Origin: Streptomyces capillispiralis
Lineage (GTDB): Bacteria > Actinomycetota > Actinomycetes > Streptomycetales > Streptomycetaceae
DNA length: 64,000 bases
Direction: 5' to 3'
Assembly: GCF_007829875.1 (NCBI RefSeq)
Contig: NZ_VIWV01000001.1
Coordinates: 6,253,501-6,317,500, forward strand
Within the stretch, counting starts at the first letter, position 1. Each line of letters starts with the position of its first letter. Below the pieces are notes generated by a model, which saw nothing but the letters and a program-made list of their open reading frames with translations, was not told the DNA's origin and did no database searches. Shown piece after piece: positions 27,305-36,501 of the stretch. The position numbers were made by a program, and so were the translations under genes.

Positions 27305-28297
27305 TCACCAGCGGATCGGCACCGGAAGGGCCGTCAGCAGCCCCGACACCGCGACCACCACGCCGAGCGCGTGGACCTCCGCCCGCGCGGGCGCGGCCGC
27401 CGTCGACGGGTCGGCGGCGCGGGCCAGCCGGATCCGGGCCCACAGGGCGAGGAGGGCGACACCGGCCATCAGGACCGCCTTGGCGAGCAGCACCCGCCCG
27501 TACGCGGTGTCCGTCAGCTGCTCCAGGACCGTCTCCGGCGGCATCCGGCGCAGCGAACTGCCCACGCCCGTCGCGGTGACGGCGACGAGCAGGACGAGCG
27601 CCACGCGCGCGAAGCGCCCCAGCAGCACGCCGCCCGCCTCCGTGGTCCGCCACAGCCGCAGCGTGCGCAGCACGTACAGCAGACCGCCCGCCCAGAGCGA
27701 CGCGCAGACCAGGTGCACCAGGGTCAGCCCGGAGCCGAGCAGCGGGCTGTACTCGGTCGTGGGGTGCGCGCGCAGGGCCTCCGCTACGGCCACCGCGGCC
27801 AGCGGCCACACCTGGGTGCCCGGGCGGCCGGACGCGGCGCACAGGGCCGCCGCGAGGAAGGCGTTGACCTCTACCAGGGCGAGCTTGCCGTCCCGGGAGC
27901 CGTAGAGACCGCCGGCGTCGATGGCGGCGAGGCCGTCGGGCACCAGGTTCCCGGTGGCCACGACCGAGGCGAGCCCGAGGGCGGCCAGGAAACCGGCGGT
28001 GTTCGCCACGACGGACCAGCTCCGGGGCCGGGCCGGGGGAGCACCGGGCACCCCGCGGGCCAGCCGCCGCGCGAACAGCTCACCGACGGGTACGGCCAGC
28101 GCGGCGAACAGCACGGTGCGCAGCAGGGCTATGCCGCCGGAGCCGGGCGCGGCGGCCTCCCCGGTGCCGTGCAGCGCGGGCGACGGGCCGAACAGCGGTA
28201 TCAGCGCGGCGAGCACCACCAGCAGGAGGACGGCGGCGGCCCGACGCCCGCCCCGGTCCGCCCCGGCCGCCCCCACCCTGGGTTTCATCGGACTCAC
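27305..28297 (-). CDS. CopD-domain copper resistance/export membrane protein
   Basis: A 330-aa protein with eight or nine predicted helices ending in a CopD domain: LVHLVCASLWAGGLLYV is the hallmark, with the following helix reading VALVLLVAVTATGVGSSL. Proteins of this family take part in copper uptake or export, and the CopD His (VHL) is kept. No CopC domain is visible. The GTG at 28297 and the ATG at 28288 are near-equal start choices. It stands alone upstream of the exonuclease gene with a 143-bp gap. Confidence 0.85.
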   Translation of the reverse strand: MSPMKPRVGAAGADRGGRRAAAVLLLVVLAALIPLFGPSPALHGTGEAAAPGSGGIALLRTVLFAALAVPVGELFARRLARGVPGAPPARPRSWSVVANTAGFLAALGLASVVATGNLVPDGLAAIDAGGLYGSRDGKLALVEVNAFLAAALCAASGRPGTQVWPLAAVAVAEALRAHPTTEYSPLLGSGLTLVHLVCASLWAGGLLYVLRTLRLWRTTEAGGVLLGRFARVALVLLVAVTATGVGSSLRRMPPETVLEQLTDTAYGRVLLAKAVLMAGVALLALWARIRLARAADPSTAAAPARAEVHALGVVVAVSGLLTALPVPIRW

Positions 28298-28428
28298 CCC
28301 AGGATCTTCACAAGGCCGCCCGGAACCGGGCAAGTACGGGACGGGACGCGCACACCGCGCGACGGCGGCCGGACGGCGCGGAGGCCGGGCGCGAGCGCCC
28401 GGCCTCCGTCCTCACCGCTCCCGCGGGA

Positions 28429-29952
28429 CTACCGCGTCACGGCGTCCAGCGCGTCGGCCATGCCCCAGCCGTAGAAGCCGTTGCGGTTCTTCGGGCCCTC
28501 GCACACCGCGTCGACCTTGCCGTCGCCGTCGATGTCGTACGGGTCCGTGCACGCGGTGGCGTCCGCCTCCGCGTACAGCAGCGCCTTCACCAGCGCGGGC
28601 GAGGCGTGCGGGTGCGTCGACTTGATGAGCGCGGCGACACCCGCGACGTGCGGGGACGCCATCGACGTGCCCGCCATGTAGCCCCACTTGCCGCCGGGCA
28701 GCGTGCCCAGGATCAGACCGCTGGTCGCGGGCGGCGCCGGCGTCTGGTAGGCCGTCGAGTCGCCGCCGGGCGCGGCGATGTCGATGACCCCGCGGCCGTA
28801 GTTGGAGAACGACGACTTCAGGCCCTTGGCACCGGTCGCCGCGACCGTCACGACACCCGGCAGCTGGGTCGGGATGTCGTGGCACTCGTCCGGGTCGATC
28901 ACCCGGTCCGAGGGCGTGGAGTCGTTGGGCGAGACCGGGTCGGTGATCTCGTCGGCCGCGAAGTCGTAGTTCTCGTTGCCGGCCGCGGCCACGTTGACCG
29001 CGCCCTTGCGCTCCGCGTACTTCGACGCCCGGGTGACGGCCTCGACGAGCGCCTTCTGGTCCGGGTCGTTCTCGCAGTTGAAGTACCAGGGGTCGGTGTA
29101 GTAGCTGTTGTTGGTGACGTCGACCCCGTGCTCGGCCGCCCACATGAAGCCGCACACCACGGCCTCGGTGTAGAAGAAGCCGTCCGGGTTGGACACCTTG
29201 ATGCCCGAGACCTTCACGCCGGGCGCGACACCGGTCATGCCGACACCGTTCTTGGCGGCGGCGATCTCACCCGCGACATGCGTGCCGTGCGGGCTCTCGG
29301 ACGCGCCCGGCCGCCAGGCGCCGTCACTGGTGTCCGGCTTGCCCGACACGCAGTTGACCGACGCGGCCCGGTCGAAGTTGGGCGCGATGTCCGGGTGGGT
29401 GTCGTCGACACCGGTGTCGATGACGGCGACGGTCACCTTCGAGCTGCCCAGCGACTTCTCGTGCGCCTTGTCCGCCTTGATGGCGGGCAGGTCCCACTGC
29501 AGGCCCTGGAGCGGGTCCTGACCCTCCGCCGCCTCCGCCTCGGCGACCTCGCCCGCGCTCAGCACCTTCGGGGTGCCCATGTCGGTGGTGGCCGCGGACG
29601 GCAGCGGCGCGGTGCGGGTGGCACCGGCCGACTCCACCCCGCGCACCGCACGGACGGTCTTCGCGAAGTCCGGGTTCGACGAGTGGACGACGACGACGCC
29701 GATCCTGTCGTACGTCGTGACGATCGTGCCGCCGGCCTCGCCGATCGCCTTCTTCACGTGCGCGGGCGCGCCGTGCCCGCCCCGGACGTTGACCACGTAG
29801 CTCAGCGAGGTCGCGTCGGCGGTGGCCGCGGCCGGCTGCGCGGCCGGCGCGGCGGTGGCCGCGGTGTTCGGCAGGAACGCGAGCGCCGTCGCCATGGCCA
29901 TCCCGGCCGGGATGACGAGCGCGCGGCGGTGGCGCGGGTGAGACGCTGTCAT
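28429..29952 (-). CDS. Secreted subtilisin-like serine protease (S8), copy 1
   Basis: A 507-aa protein. A signal peptide covers about residues 1-35, followed by an I9-like propeptide (SLSYVVNVRGGHGAP to about residue 120) and the S8 catalytic domain. The triad is Asp in VAVIDTGVDDTHPD, His in HGTHVAGE and Ser in GTSMASPHVAG. A C-terminal DIDGDGKVDAVCEG loop resembles a calcium-binding site. It is a close paralogue of the next gene and lies 60 bp downstream of it on the same strand. The ATG at 29950-29952 has TGGAGACCCC upstream. Confidence 0.95.
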   Translation of the reverse strand: MTASHPRHRRALVIPAGMAMATALAFLPNTAATAAPAAQPAAATADATSLSYVVNVRGGHGAPAHVKKAIGEAGGTIVTTYDRIGVVVVHSSNPDFAKTVRAVRGVESAGATRTAPLPSAATTDMGTPKVLSAGEVAEAEAAEGQDPLQGLQWDLPAIKADKAHEKSLGSSKVTVAVIDTGVDDTHPDIAPNFDRAASVNCVSGKPDTSDGAWRPGASESPHGTHVAGEIAAAKNGVGMTGVAPGVKVSGIKVSNPDGFFYTEAVVCGFMWAAEHGVDVTNNSYYTDPWYFNCENDPDQKALVEAVTRASKYAERKGAVNVAAAGNENYDFAADEITDPVSPNDSTPSDRVIDPDECHDIPTQLPGVVTVAATGAKGLKSSFSNYGRGVIDIAAPGGDSTAYQTPAPPATSGLILGTLPGGKWGYMAGTSMASPHVAGVAALIKSTHPHASPALVKALLYAEADATACTDPYDIDGDGKVDAVCEGPKNRNGFYGWGMADALDAVTR

Positions 29953-30013
29953 GGGGTCTCCAGTTCGTTCACGAATGCGGTTCTGCGGACGGGAAGCACG
30001 GGGACGGCGACGC

Positions 30014-31546
30014 TCACTCGACGGCGCGCAGCGCGTCGACGATGCCGTAACCGTAGAAGCCGTTGACCCGGTTTCCGCCCTCGCACGTCGCGTCCTGCAC
30101 GCCGTCACCGTCCTGGTCGTAGGACTCCGGGCAGCCCGGGTTGTCCGCCTGCGCCTTCAGCAGCGCCTGCAGCTGGGCCGGGGTGGCCCACGGGTGCTTG
30201 GACTTCAGCAGCGCGGCGACACCGGCGGCGTGCGGCGAGGCCATCGAGGTGCCCTGGAGGAAGGCGTACGCGCCGTTCGGCATGGTGGACAGGATGCGCC
30301 CGTCCTTCGACGGCGTGTCCGGCAGCTGGTAGCGGCGGTCGCCGCCCGGCGCGGCGACGTCGACGACGCCCCGGCCGTACGTGGAGTAGTACGACTTCAG
30401 GTTCTGCACGCCCGTCGCGCTGACCGTGACCACGCCCGGCAGCTGGGTCGGCACGTCGAAGCACTCGTGCGGGTCGATGGTGCGCGTCACCGGCGTGGAG
30501 TCGTCGGGGCTGGAGTCGTCGACGATCGCGTCGGAGTCCAGGTCGTGGTTGGAGTTGCCGGCCGAGGCGAGGTGCAGCGTGCCCTTCTTCTGGGCGTACA
30601 GCTGGGCCCGGTTGACCGCGTCGACGATCGCCTTCTGGTCCGGGTCGTCCATGCAGTTGTAGAGCCACGGGTCGACGTAGTAGCTGTTGTTCGTGATCTC
30701 CACACCGTGGTCGGCGGCGAACACGAAGGCGCAGACGACGCTCTCCGGGTAGAACAGGCCGTTGTCCGGGTCGCTGACCTTGATGCCGGACACCTTCACG
30801 CCGGGCGCGACACCGGCGACGCCGATGCCGTTGCGGGCCGCGGCGATCTCACCGGCCACATGGGTGCCGTGGTAGTCGTCGGCGGTGTACGGCCGCCAGG
30901 CGCCCTCGCTGGTGTCCGCCTTGCCGCCGACGCAGTTGGCGGACTGGGCGGCGGAGAAGTTCGGGGCGAGGTCCGGGTGGGTGTCGTCCACACCGGTGTC
31001 GATGACGGCGACGGTCACCTTGCCACTGCCCGGGTTGATCTTCGCGGCCTCGTCGGCGCCGATCGCCCGCAGGTCCCACTGGTCGGCCTCGAGCGGCTCG
31101 CTGCCGGGGGTCTCGGCGGAGGCGGCCTCCGTACGGGCGGCCTCGGCGGCCGTCACGTAGTCGGCGGCGCCCTCGTCGGTCGTGCCGGCGGCGGTCAGCG
31201 GCGCGGTGCGGGTGGCACCGGCGGACTCGACACCGCGCGCCGTGCGTATCTCCTTGCCGAAGTCAGGGTTCGCCGAGTGGACGACGATCACGCCGATCCG
31301 GTCGTACGTGACCACGACGGTCCCGCCGGCCGCGGCGATCGCCCGCTTCACCGACGCGATCGTGCGGCGGTCCACCTCGGTGTTGACGACGTACGCCAAG
31401 GTGGGCGCGTCCGTCGCCCGCTCGGCCGCCGTCACCGCCTGAGGCGCCGCCGAGGCCGCCGCCGGCAGGAAGCCGAGCGAGGCGGTGAGGGACAGCACGA
31501 CCGGTACGGCGAGGGCGAGGCGGCGTCTGGAACGCAGATGAGCCAT
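30014..31546 (-). CDS. Secreted subtilisin-like serine protease (S8), copy 2
   Basis: A 510-aa protein, with a signal peptide ending near the Ala-rich ASAAPQA and an I9-like propeptide (TLAYVVNTEVDRRT). The catalytic triad is Asp in VAVIDTGVDDTHPD, His in HGTHVAGE and Ser in GTSMASPHAAG. A C-terminal DQDGDGVQDATCEG loop matches the one in the neighbouring copy. The domain order and cysteines agree with copy 1, so the two arose by tandem duplication. The same TGGAGACCCC-ATG start context is conserved. It is upstream in the pair, with a 60-bp spacer. Confidence 0.95.
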   Translation of the reverse strand: MAHLRSRRRLALAVPVVLSLTASLGFLPAAASAAPQAVTAAERATDAPTLAYVVNTEVDRRTIASVKRAIAAAGGTVVVTYDRIGVIVVHSANPDFGKEIRTARGVESAGATRTAPLTAAGTTDEGAADYVTAAEAARTEAASAETPGSEPLEADQWDLRAIGADEAAKINPGSGKVTVAVIDTGVDDTHPDLAPNFSAAQSANCVGGKADTSEGAWRPYTADDYHGTHVAGEIAAARNGIGVAGVAPGVKVSGIKVSDPDNGLFYPESVVCAFVFAADHGVEITNNSYYVDPWLYNCMDDPDQKAIVDAVNRAQLYAQKKGTLHLASAGNSNHDLDSDAIVDDSSPDDSTPVTRTIDPHECFDVPTQLPGVVTVSATGVQNLKSYYSTYGRGVVDVAAPGGDRRYQLPDTPSKDGRILSTMPNGAYAFLQGTSMASPHAAGVAALLKSKHPWATPAQLQALLKAQADNPGCPESYDQDGDGVQDATCEGGNRVNGFYGYGIVDALRAVE

Positions 31547-31814
31547 GGGGTCTCCACATCATCCGGAAACGAAACCGGCCCGAACACAAGGTGGTGGTGC
31601 CCGGGCAGGTACATGACGGGGTGGTGCAGGGTGAAGCTATCCCGCGCTCTCGCTGGCCAGCAATGTTTTGCCGGGAACGTCTTCGGAAAACGCCTGGGGA
31701 AAAGAGACGGCGACAGTTGAACCGCTCCTCGCGTGGCGCCGTGCCCTTGGGCAGGAAGCGCGAGGACACTCGCCTTTCGTCCCCGTCCGACCTGACCGCA
31801 AGCGAGGAGTCCCC

Positions 31815-32171
31815 GTGGCCGCCGAAGCACCGCCCCCCTCGACAGAACAACACAAACTCCCCTCCCCCGAGGAGTTCAGCGAGGTGCAGGAGAGCGCTGA
31901 GTTCGGTGAACTGCGCCGCTCCTACCGCTCCTTCGCCTTCCCGCTGACCATCGCCTTCATCGCCTGGTACCTGCTGTACGTGCTGCTCTCCAACTACGCG
32001 GGCGGCTTCATGGGCGCCAAGCTGTTCGGGAACATCAACGTCGCCTTCGTCTTCGGCGTCCTGCAGTTCGTCACCACCTTCCTCATCGCCTGGTGGTACT
32101 CCCGGCACGCCGCCGCCAAGCTCGACCCCAAGGCCGAGGCCATCAAGACCCGTATGGAGGGCGGCGCATGA
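31815..32171 (+). CDS. DUF485 membrane protein, partner of the acetate symporter
   Basis: A 118-aa protein with two membrane helices (FAFPLTIAFIAWYLLYVLL and NVAFVFGVLQFVTTFLIAWW) and a DUF485 signature. This family is nearly always cotranscribed with an ActP-type symporter, as here, and probably stabilises it. The GTG at 31815 has GCGAGGAG upstream, and the stop overlaps the symporter start by 4 bp (ATGA). A 268-bp divergent region separates it from the protease genes and should hold its promoter. Confidence 0.92.
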   Translation: MAAEAPPPSTEQHKLPSPEEFSEVQESAEFGELRRSYRSFAFPLTIAFIAWYLLYVLLSNYAGGFMGAKLFGNINVAFVFGVLQFVTTFLIAWWYSRHAAAKLDPKAEAIKTRMEGGA

Positions 32172-33796
32172 GCCCCGCGATCACCCATGTCCAGCTCGCC
32201 GCCAACGAGGCGAGCGAACACCGCCCGCTGATCATCACCCTGTTCGCGCTGTTCGTCCTGGCCACCCTCGGCATCACCGTCTGGGCCGGCCGGCAGACCA
32301 AGGACGCCGCGGACTTCTACGCGGGCGGCCGCCAGTTCAGCGCCTTCCAGAACGGACTCGCGGTCTCCGGCGACTACATGTCGGCCGCGTCCTTCCTCGG
32401 CATCGCCGGCGCCATCGCGCTCTTCGGCTACGACGGCTTCCTGTACTCCATCGGCTTCCTGGTCGCCTGGCTGGTCGCCCTGCTCCTGGTCGCCGAGCCG
32501 CTGCGCAACTCCGGCCGCTACACCATGGGTGACGTCCTTGCCTACCGCATGCGCCAGCGCCCGGTGCGCACCGCGGCCGGCACCTCCACCATCGTGGTGT
32601 CGATCTTCTACCTGCTGGCCCAGATGGCGGGCGCGGGCGTCCTCGTCTCGCTGCTGCTCGGCATCACCTCCGACGCCGGCAAGGTCCTCATCGTCGCCCT
32701 GGTCGGCATCCTGATGATCGTGTACGTCTCCATCGGCGGCATGAAGGGCACCACCTGGGTCCAGATGGTCAAGGCCGTGCTGCTCATCGGCGGCACCATC
32801 CTGATCACCTTCCTGGTGCTGCTGAAGTTCAACTTCAACATCTCCGACCTGCTGGGCAGCGCCGCCGAGAACAGCGGCAAGGGCGACGCCTTCCTCGAGC
32901 CCGGCCTCCAGTACGGCGCCGACGGCACCACCAAGCTGGACTTCATCTCCCTCGGCATCGCCCTGGTGCTGGGCACCGCCGGACTGCCGCACATCCTGAT
33001 CCGCTTCTACACGGTGCCCAACGCCAAGGCCGCCCGTAAGTCCGTGAACTGGGCCATCGGCATCATCGGCGGCTTCTACCTGATGACCATCGCCCTCGGC
33101 TTCGGCGCCGCCGCGCTGATTTCCCAGGACGAGATCATCGCCTCCAACCCGTCCGGCAACACGGCCGCCCCGCTGCTCGCGCTGCACCTCGGCGGCGTCG
33201 ACTCGGCCTGGGGCGCGATCCTGCTGGCCACCATCTCGGCGGTCGCCTTCGCCACGATCCTCGCCGTGGTCGCCGGACTCACCCTCGCCTCGTCGTCCTC
33301 CTTCGCCCACGACATCTACGCCAACGTCATCCGCAAGGGGCAGGCCACCGAGAAGGAGGAGATGCGGGCGGCCCGCTGGGCGACCGTCGCCATCGGCGTC
33401 GTCTCCATCGCGCTCGGCGCCCTCGCCCGCGACCTGAACGTGGCCGGCCTGGTCGCGCTGGCCTTCGCGGTCGCCGCCTCCGCCAACCTGCCGACCATCC
33501 TCTACAGCCTGTTCTGGAAGCGGTTCACCACCCAGGGCGCCCTGTGGTCGATCTACGGCGGTCTGATCGTCGCCGTCGGCCTGGTGCTGTTCTCGCCCGT
33601 GGTCTCCGGCGACCCCAAGGCGATGTTCCCGGACGTCGACTTCGCCTGGTTCCCGCTGAAGAACCCCGGCATCATCTCCATCCCGTTCGGCTTCCTGATG
33701 GGCTGGCTCGGCACCGTCCTGTCCAAGGAGGAGCCCGACGCCAAGAAGTACGCGGAGCTGGAGGTCCGGTCCCTCACCGGCACCGGCGCCCACTGA
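32168..33796 (+). CDS. actP: Cation/acetate symporter ActP
   Basis: A 542-aa SSS-family symporter with about 13 helices. ActP hallmarks are KDAADFYAGGRQFSAFQNGL, AVSGDYMSAASFLGIAG at the start and the ASSSSFAHDIYANVI segment. It takes up acetate (and probably propionate) with sodium. The ATG at 32168 overlaps the DUF485 stop by 4 bp. A strong hairpin terminator follows the stop. Confidence 0.93.
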   Translation: MSPAITHVQLAANEASEHRPLIITLFALFVLATLGITVWAGRQTKDAADFYAGGRQFSAFQNGLAVSGDYMSAASFLGIAGAIALFGYDGFLYSIGFLVAWLVALLLVAEPLRNSGRYTMGDVLAYRMRQRPVRTAAGTSTIVVSIFYLLAQMAGAGVLVSLLLGITSDAGKVLIVALVGILMIVYVSIGGMKGTTWVQMVKAVLLIGGTILITFLVLLKFNFNISDLLGSAAENSGKGDAFLEPGLQYGADGTTKLDFISLGIALVLGTAGLPHILIRFYTVPNAKAARKSVNWAIGIIGGFYLMTIALGFGAAALISQDEIIASNPSGNTAAPLLALHLGGVDSAWGAILLATISAVAFATILAVVAGLTLASSSSFAHDIYANVIRKGQATEKEEMRAARWATVAIGVVSIALGALARDLNVAGLVALAFAVAASANLPTILYSLFWKRFTTQGALWSIYGGLIVAVGLVLFSPVVSGDPKAMFPDVDFAWFPLKNPGIISIPFGFLMGWLGTVLSKEEPDAKKYAELEVRSLTGTGAH

Positions 33797-33809
33797 TCCG
33801 CACCCCGCG

Positions 33810-33854
33810 CGGCCGCGCCGTGGGGACCGCCTGCAGGTCCCCACGACGCGGCCG
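33810..33854 (+). terminator. Hairpin terminator after actP
   Basis: A 19-bp stem with one mismatch (33810-33828 with 33836-33854) around a 7-nt loop, starting 14 bp past the actP stop codon. Confidence 0.8.
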
Positions 33855-34002
33855 TTCGCCATCTCGTCGTATCGGGCCGCTGTGGGTTGTCGGTGGCGTC
33901 ACGTAGGCTCGCAGATGTCTCGCAGGCGTGCGGACGCCGAGTGATCCGCTGCCCTGCACAGCGGCGGACACCGGGTGGTCCGCGTCGAGGGAGGGGGCCC
34001 AC

Positions 34003-34992
34003 GTGCTCATCGACACCTACGGCCGAGTGGCCACCGACCTGAGGGTCTCGCTGACCGACCGGTGCAATCTGCGCTGCACCTACTGCATGCCCGAGGAGGG
34101 CCTGCAGTGGCTGGCCAAGCCCGACCTGCTCACCGACGACGAGATCGTCCGCCTCGTGGACATCGCCGTCACCTCCCTCGGCATCGAGGAGGTCCGCTTC
34201 ACCGGCGGTGAGCCCCTGCTCCGCCCCGGCCTGGTCGGCATCGTCGAGCGCGTCGCCGCCCTGGAACCCCGCCCGCAGATGTCCCTCACCACCAACGGCA
34301 TCGGGCTCAGGCGCATCGCGCCCGCCCTGAAGGCGGCGGGCCTGGACCGGGTCAACGTCTCGCTGGACACCCTCCGTCCGGACGTCTTCAAGACCCTCAC
34401 CCGCCGCGACCGCCACAGGGACGTCATCGACGGCCTGTACGCGGCCCGCGAGGCCGGACTGACCCCGGTCAAGGTCAACTCGGTCCTGATGCCGGGGCTC
34501 AACGACGACGAGGCCCCCGACCTCCTCGCCTGGGCCGTGGAACACGACTACGAACTGCGCTTCATCGAGCAGATGCCCCTGGACGCCCAGCACGGCTGGA
34601 AGCGCGAGGGCATGATCACCGCCGGTGACATCCTCACCTCCCTGCGCACCCGCTTCGAGCTCACCCCCGAGGGCGACCAGGCGCGCGGCTCCGCACCGGC
34701 GGAGCGCTGGCTGGTCGACGGCGGCCCGCACCGGGTCGGCGTCATCGCCTCCGTCACCCGCCCCTTCTGCTCCGCCTGCGACCGCACCCGCCTCACCGCC
34801 GACGGCCAGGTCCGCACCTGTCTGTTCGCCACCGAGGAGACCGACCTGCGCGCGGCCCTGCGCTCGGGCGCCCCCGACGAGGAGATCGCCCGCATCTGGA
34901 AGCTGGCCATGTGGGGCAAGAAGGCGGGCGCGGGCCTGGACGACCCGGCCTTCGTCCAGCCCGACCGCCCGATGTCGGCCATCGGCGGCTAG
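34003..34992 (+). CDS. moaA: GTP 3',8-cyclase MoaA
   Basis: A 329-aa radical SAM enzyme of molybdenum cofactor synthesis that starts the GTP to cPMP conversion. The N-terminal cluster motif is CNLRCTYC. The C-terminal second [4Fe-4S] site is FCSACDRTRLTADGQVRTC. The chain ends in the conserved double glycine (MSAIGG). The GTG at 34003 has GGAGGGG about 7 nt upstream. Other moa genes are not next to it, which is common in Streptomyces. Confidence 0.95.
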   Translation: MLIDTYGRVATDLRVSLTDRCNLRCTYCMPEEGLQWLAKPDLLTDDEIVRLVDIAVTSLGIEEVRFTGGEPLLRPGLVGIVERVAALEPRPQMSLTTNGIGLRRIAPALKAAGLDRVNVSLDTLRPDVFKTLTRRDRHRDVIDGLYAAREAGLTPVKVNSVLMPGLNDDEAPDLLAWAVEHDYELRFIEQMPLDAQHGWKREGMITAGDILTSLRTRFELTPEGDQARGSAPAERWLVDGGPHRVGVIASVTRPFCSACDRTRLTADGQVRTCLFATEETDLRAALRSGAPDEEIARIWKLAMWGKKAGAGLDDPAFVQPDRPMSAIGG

Positions 34993-35031
34993 GGGCCCCA
35001 GCGGCTAGGGGCCCTCCGGCGGTTCCCGGGT

Positions 35032-35253
35032 TCAGTTCTCGGGGGACTCCCACTCGGAGAACGGCACGACGTCTTTCAGGAACCCCCGGACGCCGAGGAA
35101 CTGCGAAAGGTGTTCCCGGTGTTCCTCGCAGGCGAGCCACGTCTTGCGCCGCTCGGGGGTGTGCAGTTTCGGGTTGTTCCACGCCAGCACCCAGGCGGCG
35201 GCGCTGCGGCAGCCCTTGGCGGAACAGATCGGCGTCTGGGGTTCGGGGTCCAT
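35032..35253 (-). CDS. Conserved small cysteine/histidine protein
   Basis: A 73-aa protein with CSAKGCRSAAAWVLAWNNPK, LACEEHREHLSQFL and an acidic C-terminus (FSEWESPEN). Cys-x4-Cys and Cys-x2-His pairs could bind a metal. Homologues in Streptomyces carry labels such as acetone carboxylase without support. Two starts are possible: GTG at 35256 or ATG at 35253. It is convergent with moaA. The region upstream (35257-35497) shows no gene. Confidence 0.75.
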   Translation of the reverse strand: MDPEPQTPICSAKGCRSAAAWVLAWNNPKLHTPERRKTWLACEEHREHLSQFLGVRGFLKDVVPFSEWESPEN

Positions 35254-35497
35254 CACATCGCCGACCCTAACCCGATCGGCGCAGGTGGGACGCCTGGGAA
35301 AAGGCGACGCCGAGCAGCCACGGGGGGAGCTGCCCGGCGTCGGTCCGTCGCTCCGACGGGGGATGCGGAGCGCGTACGAAGTATGTCACGGGTCCCCCCG
35401 CCCCCGGCACCGGAACAACATGATTGATCTGAGGATTTCTTCGACTTGGCGAGGAAAAGCCTTCCGCTTGGCGGCGTTTACCCTCACACCCCGATCT

Positions 35498-35896
35498 TCA
35501 CGACCGTTCCGGTCGTTCCGTTCGTGCGTCCGGAGCGGGCTGTGACGCCATATCTTCCGTATCGGATTCCGCGGAGCCGTCATTCGTCCGCGGCGGCGCG
35601 ATCATCGGCCTCATCGGCGTCGTGACGAAGGTCGACGGCAGTGACGGCGCGTTCTCACGCCCCGCATTGGCGATCACCACCGCGATGTACGGCAGGACCG
35701 CTCCGAGGACCAGCGCCACGATCGCGACATGCCGCTCCACGTTCCACAGCGTCGCCGCGAGGATGACCGAGATCGTACGAAGGAGCATCGAGATCACGTA
35801 CCGGCGCTGCCGTCCGCGCACATCCTCCTGGAGGCCGGTCCGGGCGCCGGTGATCCGGAACACCTGGACGTTGCCGCCGCCATGCTGCTTCCGCAT
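35498..35896 (-). CDS. DUF3099 domain membrane protein
   Basis: A 132-aa protein with the DUF3099 pattern: QVFRITGARTGLQEDVRGRQRRYVISML, a first helix (SVILAATLWNVERHVAIVAL) and a second (LGAVLPYIAVVIANAG), then a disordered acidic tail. The function of the family is unknown. The ATG at 35894-35896 begins MRKQHGGG. A GTG one codon upstream is the alternative. It is divergent from the GlsB gene across 243 bp that hold no other gene. Confidence 0.88.
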   Translation of the reverse strand: MRKQHGGGNVQVFRITGARTGLQEDVRGRQRRYVISMLLRTISVILAATLWNVERHVAIVALVLGAVLPYIAVVIANAGRENAPSLPSTFVTTPMRPMIAPPRTNDGSAESDTEDMASQPAPDARTERPERS

Positions 35897-36139
35897 CACA
35901 TTCCACCATCCGCCCGTCTCGGACCCTTCCGCCCTGACCGTCCCGCGACCCACCGGGGTCACGGGGTCCGGACATGTCCACGTTACGCCCGGCCCGCGCG
36001 GGTCACGAGACCGGGTCGGCCCCGGCCCCGGGGCGCCCGGCCTGCGCCGTCGCACGTACGGCACGCCCGACATGCGGCGTACGGCGTCTCGGCCGACACT
36101 GGCCGTAATGCTCGCGTCAAGCCGTACGAGGAGGCAGTC

Positions 36140-36424
36140 ATGGGCTGGTTGTGGGCGATCATCGTGGGATTCGTGCTCGGACTGATCGCCAAGGCGGTGA
36201 TCCCGGGCAAGCAGCACATCCCGCTGTGGCTGGCCACCATCTGCGGCATGATCGGCGCCGTCGCGGGCAACGCCCTCGCGCGCGGCTTCGGCATCGAGGA
36301 GACGCGGGGCATCGACTGGGGCCGGCACATCTTCCAGCTGGCCGCGGCGATCGTCATCGTCCTGCTCGCGGAGATGCTGTATACCGCGATGAAGCGCAGG
36401 AAGCACCAGCGGCAGCGGGCCTGA
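36140..36424 (+). CDS. GlsB/YeaQ/YmgE-type stress response membrane protein
   Basis: A 94-aa protein with three Gly-rich helices, beginning MGWLWAIIVGFVLGLIAKAV and containing AVAGNALARGFG. This is the transglycosylase-associated protein fold of the YeaQ/GlsB family. Family members are linked to envelope stress without a defined activity. The ATG at 36140 has GAGGAGG upstream. A hairpin follows that could end this gene and the tyrS gene from the other side. Confidence 0.88.
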   Translation: MGWLWAIIVGFVLGLIAKAVIPGKQHIPLWLATICGMIGAVAGNALARGFGIEETRGIDWGRHIFQLAAAIVIVLLAEMLYTAMKRRKHQRQRA

Positions 36425-36445
36425 CCCGTCGCCGTACGGTGACGC

Positions 36446-36480
36446 GGGGGCGGTCCCGGCATCCGCCGGAAACCGCCCCC
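36446..36480. terminator. Bidirectional hairpin between the GlsB-like gene and tyrS
   Basis: A 9-bp GC stem (36446-36454 with 36472-36480) between two convergent genes. It lies 22 bp after one stop and 22 bp before the other. Confidence 0.65.
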
Positions 36481-36501
36481 CAACGCCTGCGAATCGTCCG
36501 C

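Noticed and set aside
30141..31442. Plus-strand frames opposite the protease genes
   Set aside because: They mirror highly conserved protease codons and have no independent support.
34003..34992. A RiPP-type radical SAM maturase linked to the TldD/TldE pair
   Set aside because: The protein has the MoaA second cluster and C-terminal GG, so it is molybdopterin synthesis. No precursor peptide was found near either locus.
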